Of a DNA stretch of 64,000 nucleotides, positions 41,184-49,259 are shown piece by piece (positions within the stretch are counted from its first letter, which is position 1; each line of letters starts with the position of its first letter). A program made the translations under genes and the position numbers. The stretch comes from Micromonospora trifolii (GTDB lineage Bacteria; Actinomycetota; Actinomycetes; Mycobacteriales; Micromonosporaceae): the NCBI RefSeq assembly GCF_022229005.1, contig NZ_JAKKFD010000011.1, positions 124,001-188,000 on the forward strand, given 5' to 3'. Under the pieces are notes generated by a model that saw only the letters and a list, made by a program, of their open reading frames with translations, searched no databases and had not been told where the DNA came from.

Positions 41184-41245
41184 TCGTTGGCGCGACCCAC
41201 GATCGGGTGTTACGTTGGTTCGACCAACGTTGGTTCAGCCAACGT
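41184..41245. promoter_or_regulatory. Cluster of CGTTGG/CCAACG operators
   Basis: CGTTGGT-TCG-ACCAACG (41213-41229) and ACGTTGG-N5-CCAACGT (41227-41245) are perfect dyads overlapping by three bases. A degenerate third, TCGTTGG-N5-CCCACGA, lies at 41184-41202. All sit between the two divergent MarR-like genes and share the half-site CGTTGG. Confidence 0.75.
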
Positions 41246-41260
41246 ATCGAAGGAGGAGTC

Positions 41261-41707
41261 ATGTCCACCGTCCCCAGCCTCAACGGCCAGGTCATCGGCC
41301 ACGCCCACTACGCCACCCGGGCCCTGCTCGAACGGGCCATCGCTCCCCTCGGGGTCGAGTTCAACCAGTTGCTCGCCCTCAACGTCCTCGCCAACGGCCC
41401 TGCCGAACGCGCCCACCTCGCGCACCGCATCACCAGCACGCTCAAGGTCGACGAGCAGGAGGTGCGACGGGTGCTCGCCACCCTCGTCGACGCGGACCTC
41501 GCCCAGGCCGACCACGACGCCGACGCGCCACGGCTGCGGCTCAGCGACGCCGGTCACGCCGTGCAGGCCCGCATCGCCGCCGCCGTCGCGGACATCAGCG
41601 CCCGCCTCTACGCGGACATCCCCACCGACGAGGCGGGCGCCGCCGCCCGGGCGCTCACAGTGGTCACCCAGCGCGCCAACGCCGAACTGGCCGCGACGCC
41701 GACCTGA
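41261..41707 (+). CDS. MarR-like winged-helix DNA-binding protein
   Basis: A 148-residue protein. The predicted HTH (ERAHLAHRITSTLKVDEQEV then RRVLATLVDADLA) is followed by the wing (DHDADAPRLRLSDAGHAV). Divergent MarR-fold members of this kind often read one small molecule. ATG 41261 has AAGGAGGAG at ideal spacing. The overlapping palindromes just upstream are its likely operator. No transporter or enzyme is coupled downstream; the next 93 bases are non-coding. Confidence 0.82.
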   Translation: MSTVPSLNGQVIGHAHYATRALLERAIAPLGVEFNQLLALNVLANGPAERAHLAHRITSTLKVDEQEVRRVLATLVDADLAQADHDADAPRLRLSDAGHAVQARIAAAVADISARLYADIPTDEAGAAARALTVVTQRANAELAATPT

Positions 41708-41800
41708 CGGACAGGAGCCCGACGGTGGGCGGGCCCGGTCCTGCCGGCCCGCACCGGGTCCGGTCGACCTGTCGGCGGCCCACGTGCCGGGCCCGGTCGG

Positions 41801-42988
41801 TCAGAAGTAGTCGAGCAACTGCGTCGGGCCTCCGACGCCCAGCAGGTCCAGGGCGGCCGGGTCGGTGTCACCGGCACAGTGCAGCAGGCCGGCCTGCGCG
41901 ACCGACCGGGCCCGCGCCGCCCCGGCGTACAGCAACGCGAAACCGCGGACGTCCAACCGCAGTTCCGCCTCGCCGCCGATGCGGGTCAGCTCGGCGGCGC
42001 CGTCGGCGACCGCCAACCTCCAGGTGCCCGTGTTCCAGTCGGCGAGCGGGTCGCTGAGGTGGAAGTCGACGGCGCCCCGGGCGTGGGCGGGCCACCCCCG
42101 TGCGCTCACCGCCCGTGCCACGTCCACCGGCCGGTGCATCCACAGGTCCCGCTCGTGCTCGCGGGCCGACTCCAACGGCAGGTGGACGCTGACCGCGTCC
42201 CCGTCGAGCGGGCACAGTCGCAGGGTCGGCGCGACGCTGGCCCAACTGCCGAGCACCCCGACGAGTTCCCGGGCGGCCTCGGCGGTGACCGCCAGGACCT
42301 CGTCGACGGTGAGCACGGAATCGGCCCCGTAGCCGCGGCCCCGCTGCCAGGTGGCGTAGCCGACCAGGTCGCCGTCGGCCTCGACGAGGGTGACGCCGTC
42401 GCCGGGCAGACCGCGGTCGGCGGCGTCGAACAGCTCACCCCGGCGGGTCAGCATGCCGTTGCGGTGCCGGGTGACCCGCTCGTACAGGGCGTCGACGGCC
42501 GGTAGGTCGGCCGGTGTACCGGCCCGGACGGTGAGGTGCGACGTGGGCCGGTGCCGGGGCAGCGCGGCGGTGACCAGGTCGACGGTGCGCAGCACCCCGG
42601 CGGCCTCCCACCCGCAGGCCCGGTAGGGGGCCGCGACGGTCGGGTAGAGCGCGCTGATCGCCGCCCCACGGTCACGGCCACCGCGCAGCAGCGCGGTGAG
42701 CAGGGCACGGGCCACGCCACGACCACGGGCCTCCGGGGCGACCGCCACTCCGGCCACGTCGGCGGCCGGCACCGCCCGCCCGGACCACCACTGGTCGTGG
42801 TGCAGGTCGACGGCCTTGCCGACCAGCCGGCCGGCGTCGTCGAACGCGCCGTACCGGGTCAGGCCGGCAGGCGTGGCGGTGGCGTGCGCCGGCCGCTGCG
42901 GGTCCGAACCGAACGCGAACCGACCCAGCTCCCAGGCCGCGTCGAGGTCCTCGGCGGTGAGTTCACGAACGTGCACGGTGGCGGGCAT
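41801..42988 (-). CDS. GNAT acetyltransferase, Eis-like
   Basis: A 395-residue protein with a tandem-GNAT plus sterol-carrier-like C-terminal organisation. The acetyl-CoA loop is VAVAPEARGRGVARALLTALL in the first domain. A degenerate second GNAT domain follows (about 180-285). The C-terminal part (about 290-390) ends ...QLLDYF, with a terminal aromatic carboxylate as in Eis, where the C-terminus helps catalysis. Eis enzymes acetylate amines including aminoglycosides and protein lysines. ATG 42988 is used; the longer frame to 43144 crosses an inverted-repeat element. Confidence 0.88.
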   Translation of the reverse strand: MPATVHVRELTAEDLDAAWELGRFAFGSDPQRPAHATATPAGLTRYGAFDDAGRLVGKAVDLHHDQWWSGRAVPAADVAGVAVAPEARGRGVARALLTALLRGGRDRGAAISALYPTVAAPYRACGWEAAGVLRTVDLVTAALPRHRPTSHLTVRAGTPADLPAVDALYERVTRHRNGMLTRRGELFDAADRGLPGDGVTLVEADGDLVGYATWQRGRGYGADSVLTVDEVLAVTAEAARELVGVLGSWASVAPTLRLCPLDGDAVSVHLPLESAREHERDLWMHRPVDVARAVSARGWPAHARGAVDFHLSDPLADWNTGTWRLAVADGAAELTRIGGEAELRLDVRGFALLYAGAARARSVAQAGLLHCAGDTDPAALDLLGVGGPTQLLDYF

Positions 42989-43072
42989 CGGCACACCGTA
43001 GCGGGACCACTCGAAGCTGACCGCCGATTTTCCCGCCGCCCCGCGCGCCGCGCCGCCCCGTGCCGTCCCTGC

Positions 43073-43154
43073 GCCGTCGATCAAGGAGTTGTGGTGGGTT
43101 ACAAAACATCTCTCATTGTCATAATCCGGGCACCCCAACTCCATGATCGACGGC
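43073..43154. repeat. MITE-like inverted-repeat element, family 2
   Basis: The arms 43073-43096 and 43131-43154 match at 22 of 24 positions in inverted orientation (GCCGTCGATCAxGGAGTTGxGGTG) and enclose 34 AT-richer bases. No ORF is inside. It lies upstream of the Eis-like gene. Confidence 0.75.
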
Positions 43155-43185
43155 GTCGGCGTGGGAAGTGATCGACGGGGGCGGT

Positions 43186-43262
43186 GCGCCGATCTTGCAG
43201 TTCTTGCCCCGACTTAGCGGGCATTTCGTGCATCTCGACTACAGGAAGTGCAAGATCGGCGC
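43186..43262. repeat. Inverted-repeat element, family 3
   Basis: The arms GCGCCGATCTTGCA (43186-43199) and TGCAAGATCGGCGC (43249-43262) are perfect, with similarity extending to 18 of 20 bases. They enclose about 37 bases. It lies 46 bases beyond the cydB stop and could terminate cydB. Together with family 2 it fills the gap 42989-43307. Confidence 0.75.
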
Positions 43263-43307
43263 GGCTCGCGGCATGCGGCTTGCGGCGGCGCGGCGCGCGC
43301 CCCGGCC

Positions 43308-44306
43308 CTAGTGCTGCGGGATGTTGGCTATGCCGATGCGCTTGCGGAACACCCAGTACGTCCACCCCTGGTAGGCCAGCACCACCGGAGTGAAGATCAC
43401 CGCCACCCAGGTCATGATCTTCAGGGTGTACGGGGTGGACGCGGCGTTGGTGGCCGTCAGCGTGCCGGCCGCGTCCAGGGTGGAGGGCAGCACGTTCGGG
43501 AACAGCGCCGCGAACAGGGTCGCCACCGCCAGGCCGATCGCCACGGCGGTGCCGGTGAACGCCCAGCCCTCCCGGCGTACCCGGGCGGCGGCCAGACCAC
43601 CGAGCAGGGCGAGGGCCGCGCCGACGGCGAGCACGACGGCGGCCGCGCTGGAGCGGATGGTCAACGTCCAGGTCAGGAACCCGACCGCGAGCACGGCGGC
43701 GCCCACACCCAGGCGCACGGCGAGCGCGCCGGCGCGCTCGCGGATGTCGCCGGTGGTCTTCAGGGCGATGAACACCGCGCCGTGGGTGAGGAACAGCGCC
43801 AGGGTGGTCGCGCCGCCCAGCAGGGCGTACGGGTTGAGCAGGTTCAGCAGGCCGCCGACGTACTCGTGGTCGGCGTCCAGTGGCACGCCGCGCAGGATGT
43901 TGGCGAAGGCGACGCCCCACAGGATCGCCGGCAGCAGCGAGCCGACCACGATCGCCGCGTCCCACCGCCGCTTCCAGGACGCCTCGGGGCGCTTGTGCCG
44001 GTACTCGAAGGCGACCCCCCGGGCGATCAGGGCCAGCAGGATCAGCAGCAGCGGCAGGTAGAAGCCGGAGAAGAGGGTGGCGTACCACTCGGGAAACGCG
44101 GCGAACATGGCGCCACCGGCGGTGATCAGCCACACCTCGTTGCCGTCCCAGACCGGGCCGATGGTGTTGATCAGGACGCGGCGTTCCCGGTCGTCGCGGC
44201 CGAGCACGGGCAGCAGCATGCCGACGCCGAAGTCGAAGCCCTCCAGGATGAAGTACCCGGTGAACAGCACGGCGACGAGGAGAAACCAGATGGTGGTCAG
44301 TTCCAC
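43308..44306 (-). CDS. cydB: Cytochrome bd oxidase subunit II
   Basis: A 332-residue, multi-helix membrane protein, normal length for CydB. It starts with TTIWFLLVAVLFTGYFILEG then FDFGVGML, and has GPVWDGNEVWLITAGGAMFAAFPEWYA, FEYRHKRP and a final YQGWTYWVFRKRI. It forms the quinol oxidase core with CydA. GTG 44306 has GGAG 8 bases upstream and lies 14 bases after the cydA stop. No cydDC follows; the gene is followed by inverted-repeat elements. Confidence 0.96.
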   Translation of the reverse strand: MELTTIWFLLVAVLFTGYFILEGFDFGVGMLLPVLGRDDRERRVLINTIGPVWDGNEVWLITAGGAMFAAFPEWYATLFSGFYLPLLLILLALIARGVAFEYRHKRPEASWKRRWDAAIVVGSLLPAILWGVAFANILRGVPLDADHEYVGGLLNLLNPYALLGGATTLALFLTHGAVFIALKTTGDIRERAGALAVRLGVGAAVLAVGFLTWTLTIRSSAAAVVLAVGAALALLGGLAAARVRREGWAFTGTAVAIGLAVATLFAALFPNVLPSTLDAAGTLTATNAASTPYTLKIMTWVAVIFTPVVLAYQGWTYWVFRKRIGIANIPQH

Positions 44307-44320
44307 GATGGGCTCCGGGA

Positions 44321-45733
44321 TCAGTAGGCGAAGGCGAGCGGGCGCTCGGCGTCGTCGGTGTCGTCGGTGGGGGGTTGCTCGCTGACGTCCGGCACGCCGG
44401 CCTTGGCGTAGCGCAGCAGCAGCTTGACCTCGATCACGGCGAGGGTGGCGTAGATCAGCGTGAAGGCGGTGAACGAGGTGAGCACCTCGGTCAGCGAGAC
44501 GCTGCGGGACACCCCGTTGCGGGTGAGCATCTCGCCGAAGACGATCCACGGCTGGCGACCCATCTCGGTGAAGATCCAGCCGAAGGAGTTGGCCAGCACC
44601 GGCAGCACCGGCATGGCCAGCCCGGCGCGCAGCAGCCACTTGCTGCTCGGGGTGCGGCCCTTGCGCTGGCTCCAGAGCACCAGCAGGGCGATCGCGCCGG
44701 CCGCCATCCCGAAGGCGATCATGAAGCGGAAGCTCCAGTAGGTGACCGGGATGATCGGGGTGTAGCTGCCCGCGCCGTACTGGGTGGCGTACTGCGCCTG
44801 CAGGTCGTTGATGCCGTGCACCGTGCCGTTCGGGTCGCCGGTGCCCAGGTACGACAGCAGGTACGGGATCTTGAGGGCGAACACCTCGCGGCTGCCGTCC
44901 AGGCTGCCGATGGTGAGCACGGAGAACGAGGCGGGGCTCTCGGTGGTGTAGAGGCCCTCGGCGGCGGCCATCTTCATCGGCTGCACGTCCGTCATGATCT
45001 TGCCCTGGATGTCGCCGGTGAACAGCACTGCCGCGGAGGCGACCAGGACCACCCAGGAGCCGAACTTGGTGGCGAAGCGGTACGCGCCGGTGTCGGCGGA
45101 GTCGCGGTTGCGGATGACGTGCCACAGGCCGACCGCGACGATCAGCGACCCGGCGACCAGGAACGAGCCGGCCAGGGTGTGCGGGAAGGTGATCAGGGCG
45201 ACCTTGTTGGTCAGCACGGCCGGGAAGTCGGTCAGCTCGGCGCGTCCGCTGTCGGGGTTGATCCGGTAGCCGACCGGGTTCTGCATGAACGAGTTCGCGG
45301 CGAGGATGAAGTACGCGCTGAGGTTGGTGCCGATCGCGGCGGCCCAGATGCTGGCCAGGTGCGCCCGCTTGGGCAGCCGGTCCCAGCCGAAGATCCACAG
45401 GCCGATGAAGGTGGATTCGAGGAAGAACGCGACGAGCGCCTCGATGGCCAGGGGCGCGCCGAAGACGTCGCCGACGAAGCGGGAGTAGTCGCTCCAGTTC
45501 ATGCCGAACTGGAACTCCTGCACGATGCCGGTGACCACGCCCATGGCGAAGTTGATCAGGAACAGCTTGCCGTAGAACTTGGTGAGCTTGAGGTAACGCT
45601 CGTTGCCGGTGCGGTGCCACATCGTCTGCAGGATGGCCACCAGCACGGAGAGGCCGATGGTCAGCGGTACGAAGAGAAAGTGGTAGACGGTGGTGACACC
45701 GAACTGCCAGCGGGCAACGTCCAACGCGTCCAC
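44321..45733 (-). CDS. cydA: Cytochrome bd oxidase subunit I
   Basis: A 470-residue membrane oxidase subunit that reduces oxygen with quinol electrons at high affinity. The N-terminal haem ligand is His18 in VYHFLFVPLTIGL. Other marks are NWSDYSRFVGDVFGAPLAIE, ITFPHTLAGSFLVAG, GRQPWIVFGEMLT and VEVKLLLRYAK. The Q-loop is of the short type. GTG 45733 is chosen as the typical N-terminus (ALDVARWQFG); the longer frame reads across the operator palindrome. It is transcribed with cydB and probably controlled by the palindromes at 45754-45790. Confidence 0.96.
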   Translation of the reverse strand: MDALDVARWQFGVTTVYHFLFVPLTIGLSVLVAILQTMWHRTGNERYLKLTKFYGKLFLINFAMGVVTGIVQEFQFGMNWSDYSRFVGDVFGAPLAIEALVAFFLESTFIGLWIFGWDRLPKRAHLASIWAAAIGTNLSAYFILAANSFMQNPVGYRINPDSGRAELTDFPAVLTNKVALITFPHTLAGSFLVAGSLIVAVGLWHVIRNRDSADTGAYRFATKFGSWVVLVASAAVLFTGDIQGKIMTDVQPMKMAAAEGLYTTESPASFSVLTIGSLDGSREVFALKIPYLLSYLGTGDPNGTVHGINDLQAQYATQYGAGSYTPIIPVTYWSFRFMIAFGMAAGAIALLVLWSQRKGRTPSSKWLLRAGLAMPVLPVLANSFGWIFTEMGRQPWIVFGEMLTRNGVSRSVSLTEVLTSFTAFTLIYATLAVIEVKLLLRYAKAGVPDVSEQPPTDDTDDAERPLAFAY

Positions 45734-45753
45734 CTGAAACCCCCAACCATCCG

Positions 45754-45790
45754 TACTACGAGACGTAGTAAATACTACTGCTCGTCGTAG
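45754..45790. promoter_or_regulatory. BlaI/CopY-like palindromes upstream of cydAB
   Basis: TACTACG-AGA-CGTAGTA (45754-45770) is perfect and lies 21 bases before the cydA start. A degenerate copy TACTACTGCTCGTCGTAG follows at 45773-45790. TACTAC/GTAGTA half-sites resemble those recognised by BlaI/MecI/CopY-family repressors. No such regulator gene is in the window. The sites could also affect the divergent acyltransferase. Confidence 0.6.
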
Positions 45791-45885
45791 AAGGCTGGGC
45801 GGCCCGCACCCTCGCGGGACCAATGACCCTGATCACCCCGACCCGCCCTCGCGGCCCCGTCGACGCGTGCGACGATGGCGCGCTG

Positions 45886-46656
45886 ATGGACACCGCACAC
45901 ACCGCCTGGCAGCCGCCGCTGATCTGGCGCGCAGCCCTGCTGCTGGCCCGGGGCCTGGTCGGCCTGCTCGCCCGCCTCGAGGTCACCGGCGACGTCCCGG
46001 CGCACCTGCGTCGCGGCCCGCTGGTGCTCGCCGCCAACCACATCAGCCCGTTCGACCCGGTGGTCATGGCCGCCGCCTGCCACACCCGTGGCGTCGCCCC
46101 GCGGATCATGGCGACCGCCGGACTGTTCCGGGTCCCGGTGTTCGGCGCCGCCATGCGCCACGCCGGGCACATCCGCGTCGACCGGGGCACCAGCGCCGTG
46201 CACCGGGCTCTCGACGACGCCGCCACGGCCGTCGCCCGTGGCTCGGTGATCCTCATCTACCCCGAGGGGCGCATCGGCCTGGACCCCGGCCTGTGGCCCG
46301 AACGCGGCAAGACCGGCGCCGCCCGACTGGCCCTGGCCTGCGGCGCCCCGGTCGTCCCGGTCGCCCAGTGGGGATCGCACGAGGTGCTGCCCTACCAGGC
46401 GCCCCGCGGAATGCTGCGCGGAGTAGCCCGCTCGCTGTGGCGTCGACCGGTGATCCGGGTGCACTTCGGCACGCCCGTCGACCTGGGTGAGACGGCGGCC
46501 GCCAATCCCGGCGCGGCCCGCCGCGCCACCGACCGGATCATCGACGCGGTCACCGACACCCTCGCCCCGCTGCGCCCCGACGAGCCGGACCTGCCCCGCC
46601 ACGTCGACCCCGGTCGCCCGAGCGATCCCAGCCGCGCCCACCGCCGGTCGCGTTGA
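45886..46656 (+). CDS. 1-acylglycerol-3-phosphate O-acyltransferase (PlsC-like)
   Basis: A 256-residue membrane-associated acyltransferase. Motif I reads VLAANHISPFDPVV (NHxxxxD), motif II RVPVFGAAMRHAGHIRVDRG and motif III LIYPEGRIG. It probably acylates lysophosphatidic acid or a related lipid. The start is uncertain: ATG 45886 gives the usual family N-terminus, while ATG 45823 would add 21 residues. It is followed by inverted-repeat element copy B. The gap 46657-46833 holds that element and no gene. Confidence 0.88.
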   Translation: MDTAHTAWQPPLIWRAALLLARGLVGLLARLEVTGDVPAHLRRGPLVLAANHISPFDPVVMAAACHTRGVAPRIMATAGLFRVPVFGAAMRHAGHIRVDRGTSAVHRALDDAATAVARGSVILIYPEGRIGLDPGLWPERGKTGAARLALACGAPVVPVAQWGSHEVLPYQAPRGMLRGVARSLWRRPVIRVHFGTPVDLGETAAANPGAARRATDRIIDAVTDTLAPLRPDEPDLPRHVDPGRPSDPSRAHRRSR

Positions 46657-46680
46657 CGACTGCGGCGGCGGTGCGCTGGT

Positions 46681-46754
46681 GATCGACTCGGCTTTCTGGA
46701 AATCGGGCATTCCCGCGTCCCGGACACCCCGCCTCGCAGGAAACCGAGTCGATC
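46681..46754. repeat. Inverted-repeat element family 1, copy B
   Basis: A 74-bp copy bounded by GATCGACTCGG and CCGAGTCGATC, with inner GGCATTCCCG and CCCGGACACC blocks shared with copies A and C. It lies 24 bases after the acyltransferase stop. Confidence 0.85.
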
Positions 46755-46833
46755 GCCTTCGGACACCAGTCCGGCCGTAACCTGCAGTGACGTCCAGCGC
46801 GGGTTGGTCGCTATGGCACGAAGGTAGGAGCTC

Positions 46834-47676
46834 ATGAGCGAGCAGACGGTGCTGATCACCGGCACGTCCACCGGTATCGGCCTGGAGATCGCGCTCGGCT
46901 GCGCCCGCGCCGGCTGGCGCAGCGTCGCCACCATGCGCGACCTCGGCCGCTCCGACCGGCTACGCGCCGCCGCCGACGCCGCCGGGGTCGCCAACCTGAT
47001 CGACGTACGCCGCCTCGACGTCACCGACCCCGACTCCGTGACCGCCTGCGTCGAGGAGGTGGCCGGCACGTACGGCCGGCTCGACGCGGTCGTCAACAAC
47101 GCCGGCGCCGGGCATGTCGGCACCCTGGAACAGGACAGCGTCGACGACATCCGGGCCGTCATGGAGGTCAACTTCTTCGGCGTACTGCACGTCAGCCGCG
47201 CCGCCCTGCCACACCTGCGGGCCAGCCGGGGACGGCTCGTCACCGTCTCCAGCGTCGGCGGGATCGTCGGGCAGCCGTTCAACGAGGCGTACTGCGCCGC
47301 GAAGTTCGCCGTCGAGGGATACATGGAGTCCCTCGCCCCGCTCGCCGCCACCACCGGCGTACGGGTCACCGTCGTCGAACCGGGTGCGGTGGCCAGCGAG
47401 TTCGTCGCCAATATCGGCATCGACGCCGACGCCGCCAGCGCCGCCGCCGGGGTGTACGGGCCGGCGCTGCGCGCGTACCTGGCCCGCACCGGGCAGGCGT
47501 TCGCCGCCGCGCAGTCCCCCGCCGACGCCGCGGCGGTGGTGGTCGCCACGCTGACCGACCCGACGCCGCCGGTACGGGTGCAGACCTCCGACGGCGCCCG
47601 GCAGTTCGTCGGAGTCAAGCTCGCCGACCTCGACGGCGCCGCAGTGGCGCGGATGACCGGCGGCTGGCTGGCCTGA
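46834..47676 (+). CDS. Short-chain dehydrogenase/reductase
   Basis: A 280-residue classical SDR: VLITGTSTGIGLEIALG (cofactor loop), VVNNAGAGHVG, VTVSSVGGIVGQP (catalytic Ser) and AYCAAKFAVEGY (YxxxK). The long C-terminal segment (about 185-280) suggests a substrate-binding extension as in 17-beta-hydroxysteroid or fatty-aldehyde-type SDRs. ATG 46834 has AGGTAGGAG upstream. The substrate is unknown. Confidence 0.92.
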   Translation: MSEQTVLITGTSTGIGLEIALGCARAGWRSVATMRDLGRSDRLRAAADAAGVANLIDVRRLDVTDPDSVTACVEEVAGTYGRLDAVVNNAGAGHVGTLEQDSVDDIRAVMEVNFFGVLHVSRAALPHLRASRGRLVTVSSVGGIVGQPFNEAYCAAKFAVEGYMESLAPLAATTGVRVTVVEPGAVASEFVANIGIDADAASAAAGVYGPALRAYLARTGQAFAAAQSPADAAAVVVATLTDPTPPVRVQTSDGARQFVGVKLADLDGAAVARMTGGWLA

Positions 47677-47738
47677 ACCCCTGGGGTCTGCACGACGCCG
47701 GGTCGGCGGTGCCGCTGGGCGACGGGGACAATGATCAT

Positions 47739-48305
47739 GTGTCGCGCCGCCCTCTCGTCCTCGTCGCAGTCGTACTCCTCGTCATCGGCTACGCCGGGCT
47801 GCGGACGGCGTACCACCACACCAAGGACCAGCGGGACCTCGCCGACCTGACGCGGTCGTCACCGTGGTCTCGCGATCAGCTGTTGATCCCCGACGACGTG
47901 ACCCGCGCCGGCGCCGTCGGCTGGCTGGAGCGTGGCGGCCTCGACATCGCCTACCCGCTGCGCACCGCTGACGGCCGCGCCGTGCCCGTGCTCTGGCGGT
48001 TGCGCGTGCCGCATCCCGCGAGCGGGCTACCCGACGGCGTCGACTGCGGCTCGCCGCGGCTGCGCACCTGCACCGACCTGGGCGGCGGGAGCACGCTGAT
48101 CGTGACTCACGAGACCGACAACAGCGACCCGTCCATCGCCCTCTATCGCACCGAGGGCGCCACCGTACGGGCGATCGAGGTGCAGGGGCCGGACCCGGTC
48201 GGAGTCGACGAGTTGACCGCCGCGCTCACCCACGCCCACCGGCCCAGCGACGCCGACCTGCTGGACCTGTTGCGCCACGACGGCTACCACACCGACTGGA
48301 GCTGA
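47739..48305 (+). CDS. Membrane-anchored protein of unknown function
   Basis: A 188-residue protein I do not recognise. An N-terminal helix (PLVLVAVVLLVIGYAGL) anchors it, and the remaining 160 residues would be extracytoplasmic. Two cysteines (VDCGSPRLRTC) may form a disulfide. The GTG 47739 follows CAATGAT closely with no good ribosome site, so the mRNA may be leaderless. It is followed by inverted-repeat element copy C; the gap 48306-48474 holds no other feature except the next promoter. Confidence 0.75.
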   Translation: MSRRPLVLVAVVLLVIGYAGLRTAYHHTKDQRDLADLTRSSPWSRDQLLIPDDVTRAGAVGWLERGGLDIAYPLRTADGRAVPVLWRLRVPHPASGLPDGVDCGSPRLRTCTDLGGGSTLIVTHETDNSDPSIALYRTEGATVRAIEVQGPDPVGVDELTAALTHAHRPSDADLLDLLRHDGYHTDWS

Positions 48306-48317
48306 GACAGGCGGGAA

Positions 48318-48392
48318 GATCGACTCGGTTTCCCGCAAACCGGGGCATGCCCGCGCCGCGGACGCCCCGACTTTCAGGAATCCGAGTCGATC
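48318..48392. repeat. Inverted-repeat element family 1, copy C
   Basis: A 75-bp copy bounded by GATCGACTCGG and CCGAGTCGATC, sharing CCGGGGCAT, CCCGCGCC and GGACGCCCCG blocks with copies A and B. It starts 12 bases after the previous stop. Confidence 0.85.
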
Positions 48393-48461
48393 ACCGGGCA
48401 GGGCGGCGGCGCGAGCGGGCGACAGACGCCGGCCGGCCACCCGCCGGCCACCAACCGCAGG

Positions 48462-48477
48462 CATACTGCGTCGCGTG
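48462..48477 (+). promoter_or_regulatory. Leaderless-type promoter -10 of the GDPD gene
   Basis: CATACT at 48462-48467 lies 7 bases before GTG 48475, the spacing expected if transcription begins at the start codon. The same GGCATACTGC block occurs 7 bases before GTG 57145. Confidence 0.5.
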
Positions 48478-49242
48478 TTGACCCGATTCGGCTACCTCGA
48501 CGCGCCGGCGCCGCTGGCGTTCGCCCACCGTGGCGGCGCCGCCGAGGGCGACGAGAACACCACCGAGGCGTTCGCCCGGGCCATCGGGCTGGGCTACCGG
48601 TACGTGGAGACCGACGTGCACGCCACAGCGGACGGCGTGGCGGTGATCTTCCACGACCCGACGCTGCGCCGGGTCACCGGTGAGGCGGGGCGCATCGCCG
48701 AGATGAGCTGGGCGGACCTCGCCTCGGTACGGGTCGGCGGCGCTGCCGTCGTACCCCGGCTCGACGAGGTGTTGGGGGCGTGGCCGCAGGTCCGCTTCAA
48801 CATCGACGTGAAGGCCGACGGCGGTGTCGAGCCGACGGTCGCGACAGTGACCCGGGCCGGCGCCGGCGACCGGGTGCTGCTCGCCTCGTTCAGCGACGCC
48901 CGGCTGACCCGGCTGCGCGCGCTCACCGAGGGTCGGGTCGCGACCAGCCTGGGCATGCGGGGCGTCGCCCGGCTGCGCCTGGCCTCCCTGCACGGGCGTC
49001 CGTTGCGGCTGCCGCCGTCGGTGGTCGCCGCGCAGGTGCCACCGCGCTACGGGCGGGTGCCGGTGGTGGACCGCCGGTTCCTCGACTACTGCCACCGCAT
49101 CGGTCTGCAGGTGCACGTCTGGACGATCGACGAACCAGCCCAGATGCACGAGTTACTGGATCGTGGCGTGGATGGCATCATGACCGATCACGTCGGCGTG
49201 CTGCGCGACGTCTACCGCAGCCGCGGCCACTGGGCCGCCTGA
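48475..49242 (+). CDS. Glycerophosphodiester phosphodiesterase
   Basis: A 255-residue TIM-barrel enzyme splitting glycerophosphodiesters into alcohol and glycerol-3-phosphate. Motifs: FAHRGGAAEGDENTTEAF (catalytic His, metal Glu), YVETDVHATADGVAVIFHDPTLRR (ExD and second catalytic His), FNIDVKAD and VHVWTIDEPAQMHELLDRGVDGIMTDH. There is no signal peptide, so it is probably cytosolic. The GTG 48475 is leaderless-type. It is followed 17 bases later by the MFS gene in the same direction. Confidence 0.94.
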   Translation: MLTRFGYLDAPAPLAFAHRGGAAEGDENTTEAFARAIGLGYRYVETDVHATADGVAVIFHDPTLRRVTGEAGRIAEMSWADLASVRVGGAAVVPRLDEVLGAWPQVRFNIDVKADGGVEPTVATVTRAGAGDRVLLASFSDARLTRLRALTEGRVATSLGMRGVARLRLASLHGRPLRLPPSVVAAQVPPRYGRVPVVDRRFLDYCHRIGLQVHVWTIDEPAQMHELLDRGVDGIMTDHVGVLRDVYRSRGHWAA

Positions 49243-49259
49243 GGATCGAAGGACCCCCG

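Noticed and set aside
43308..45746. A single 812-codon frame spanning cydB and most of cydA
   Set aside because: Only the cydB part reads as CydB. In the rest, true cydA motifs are in another frame that ends 14 bases before cydB. It is not a CydA-CydB fusion.
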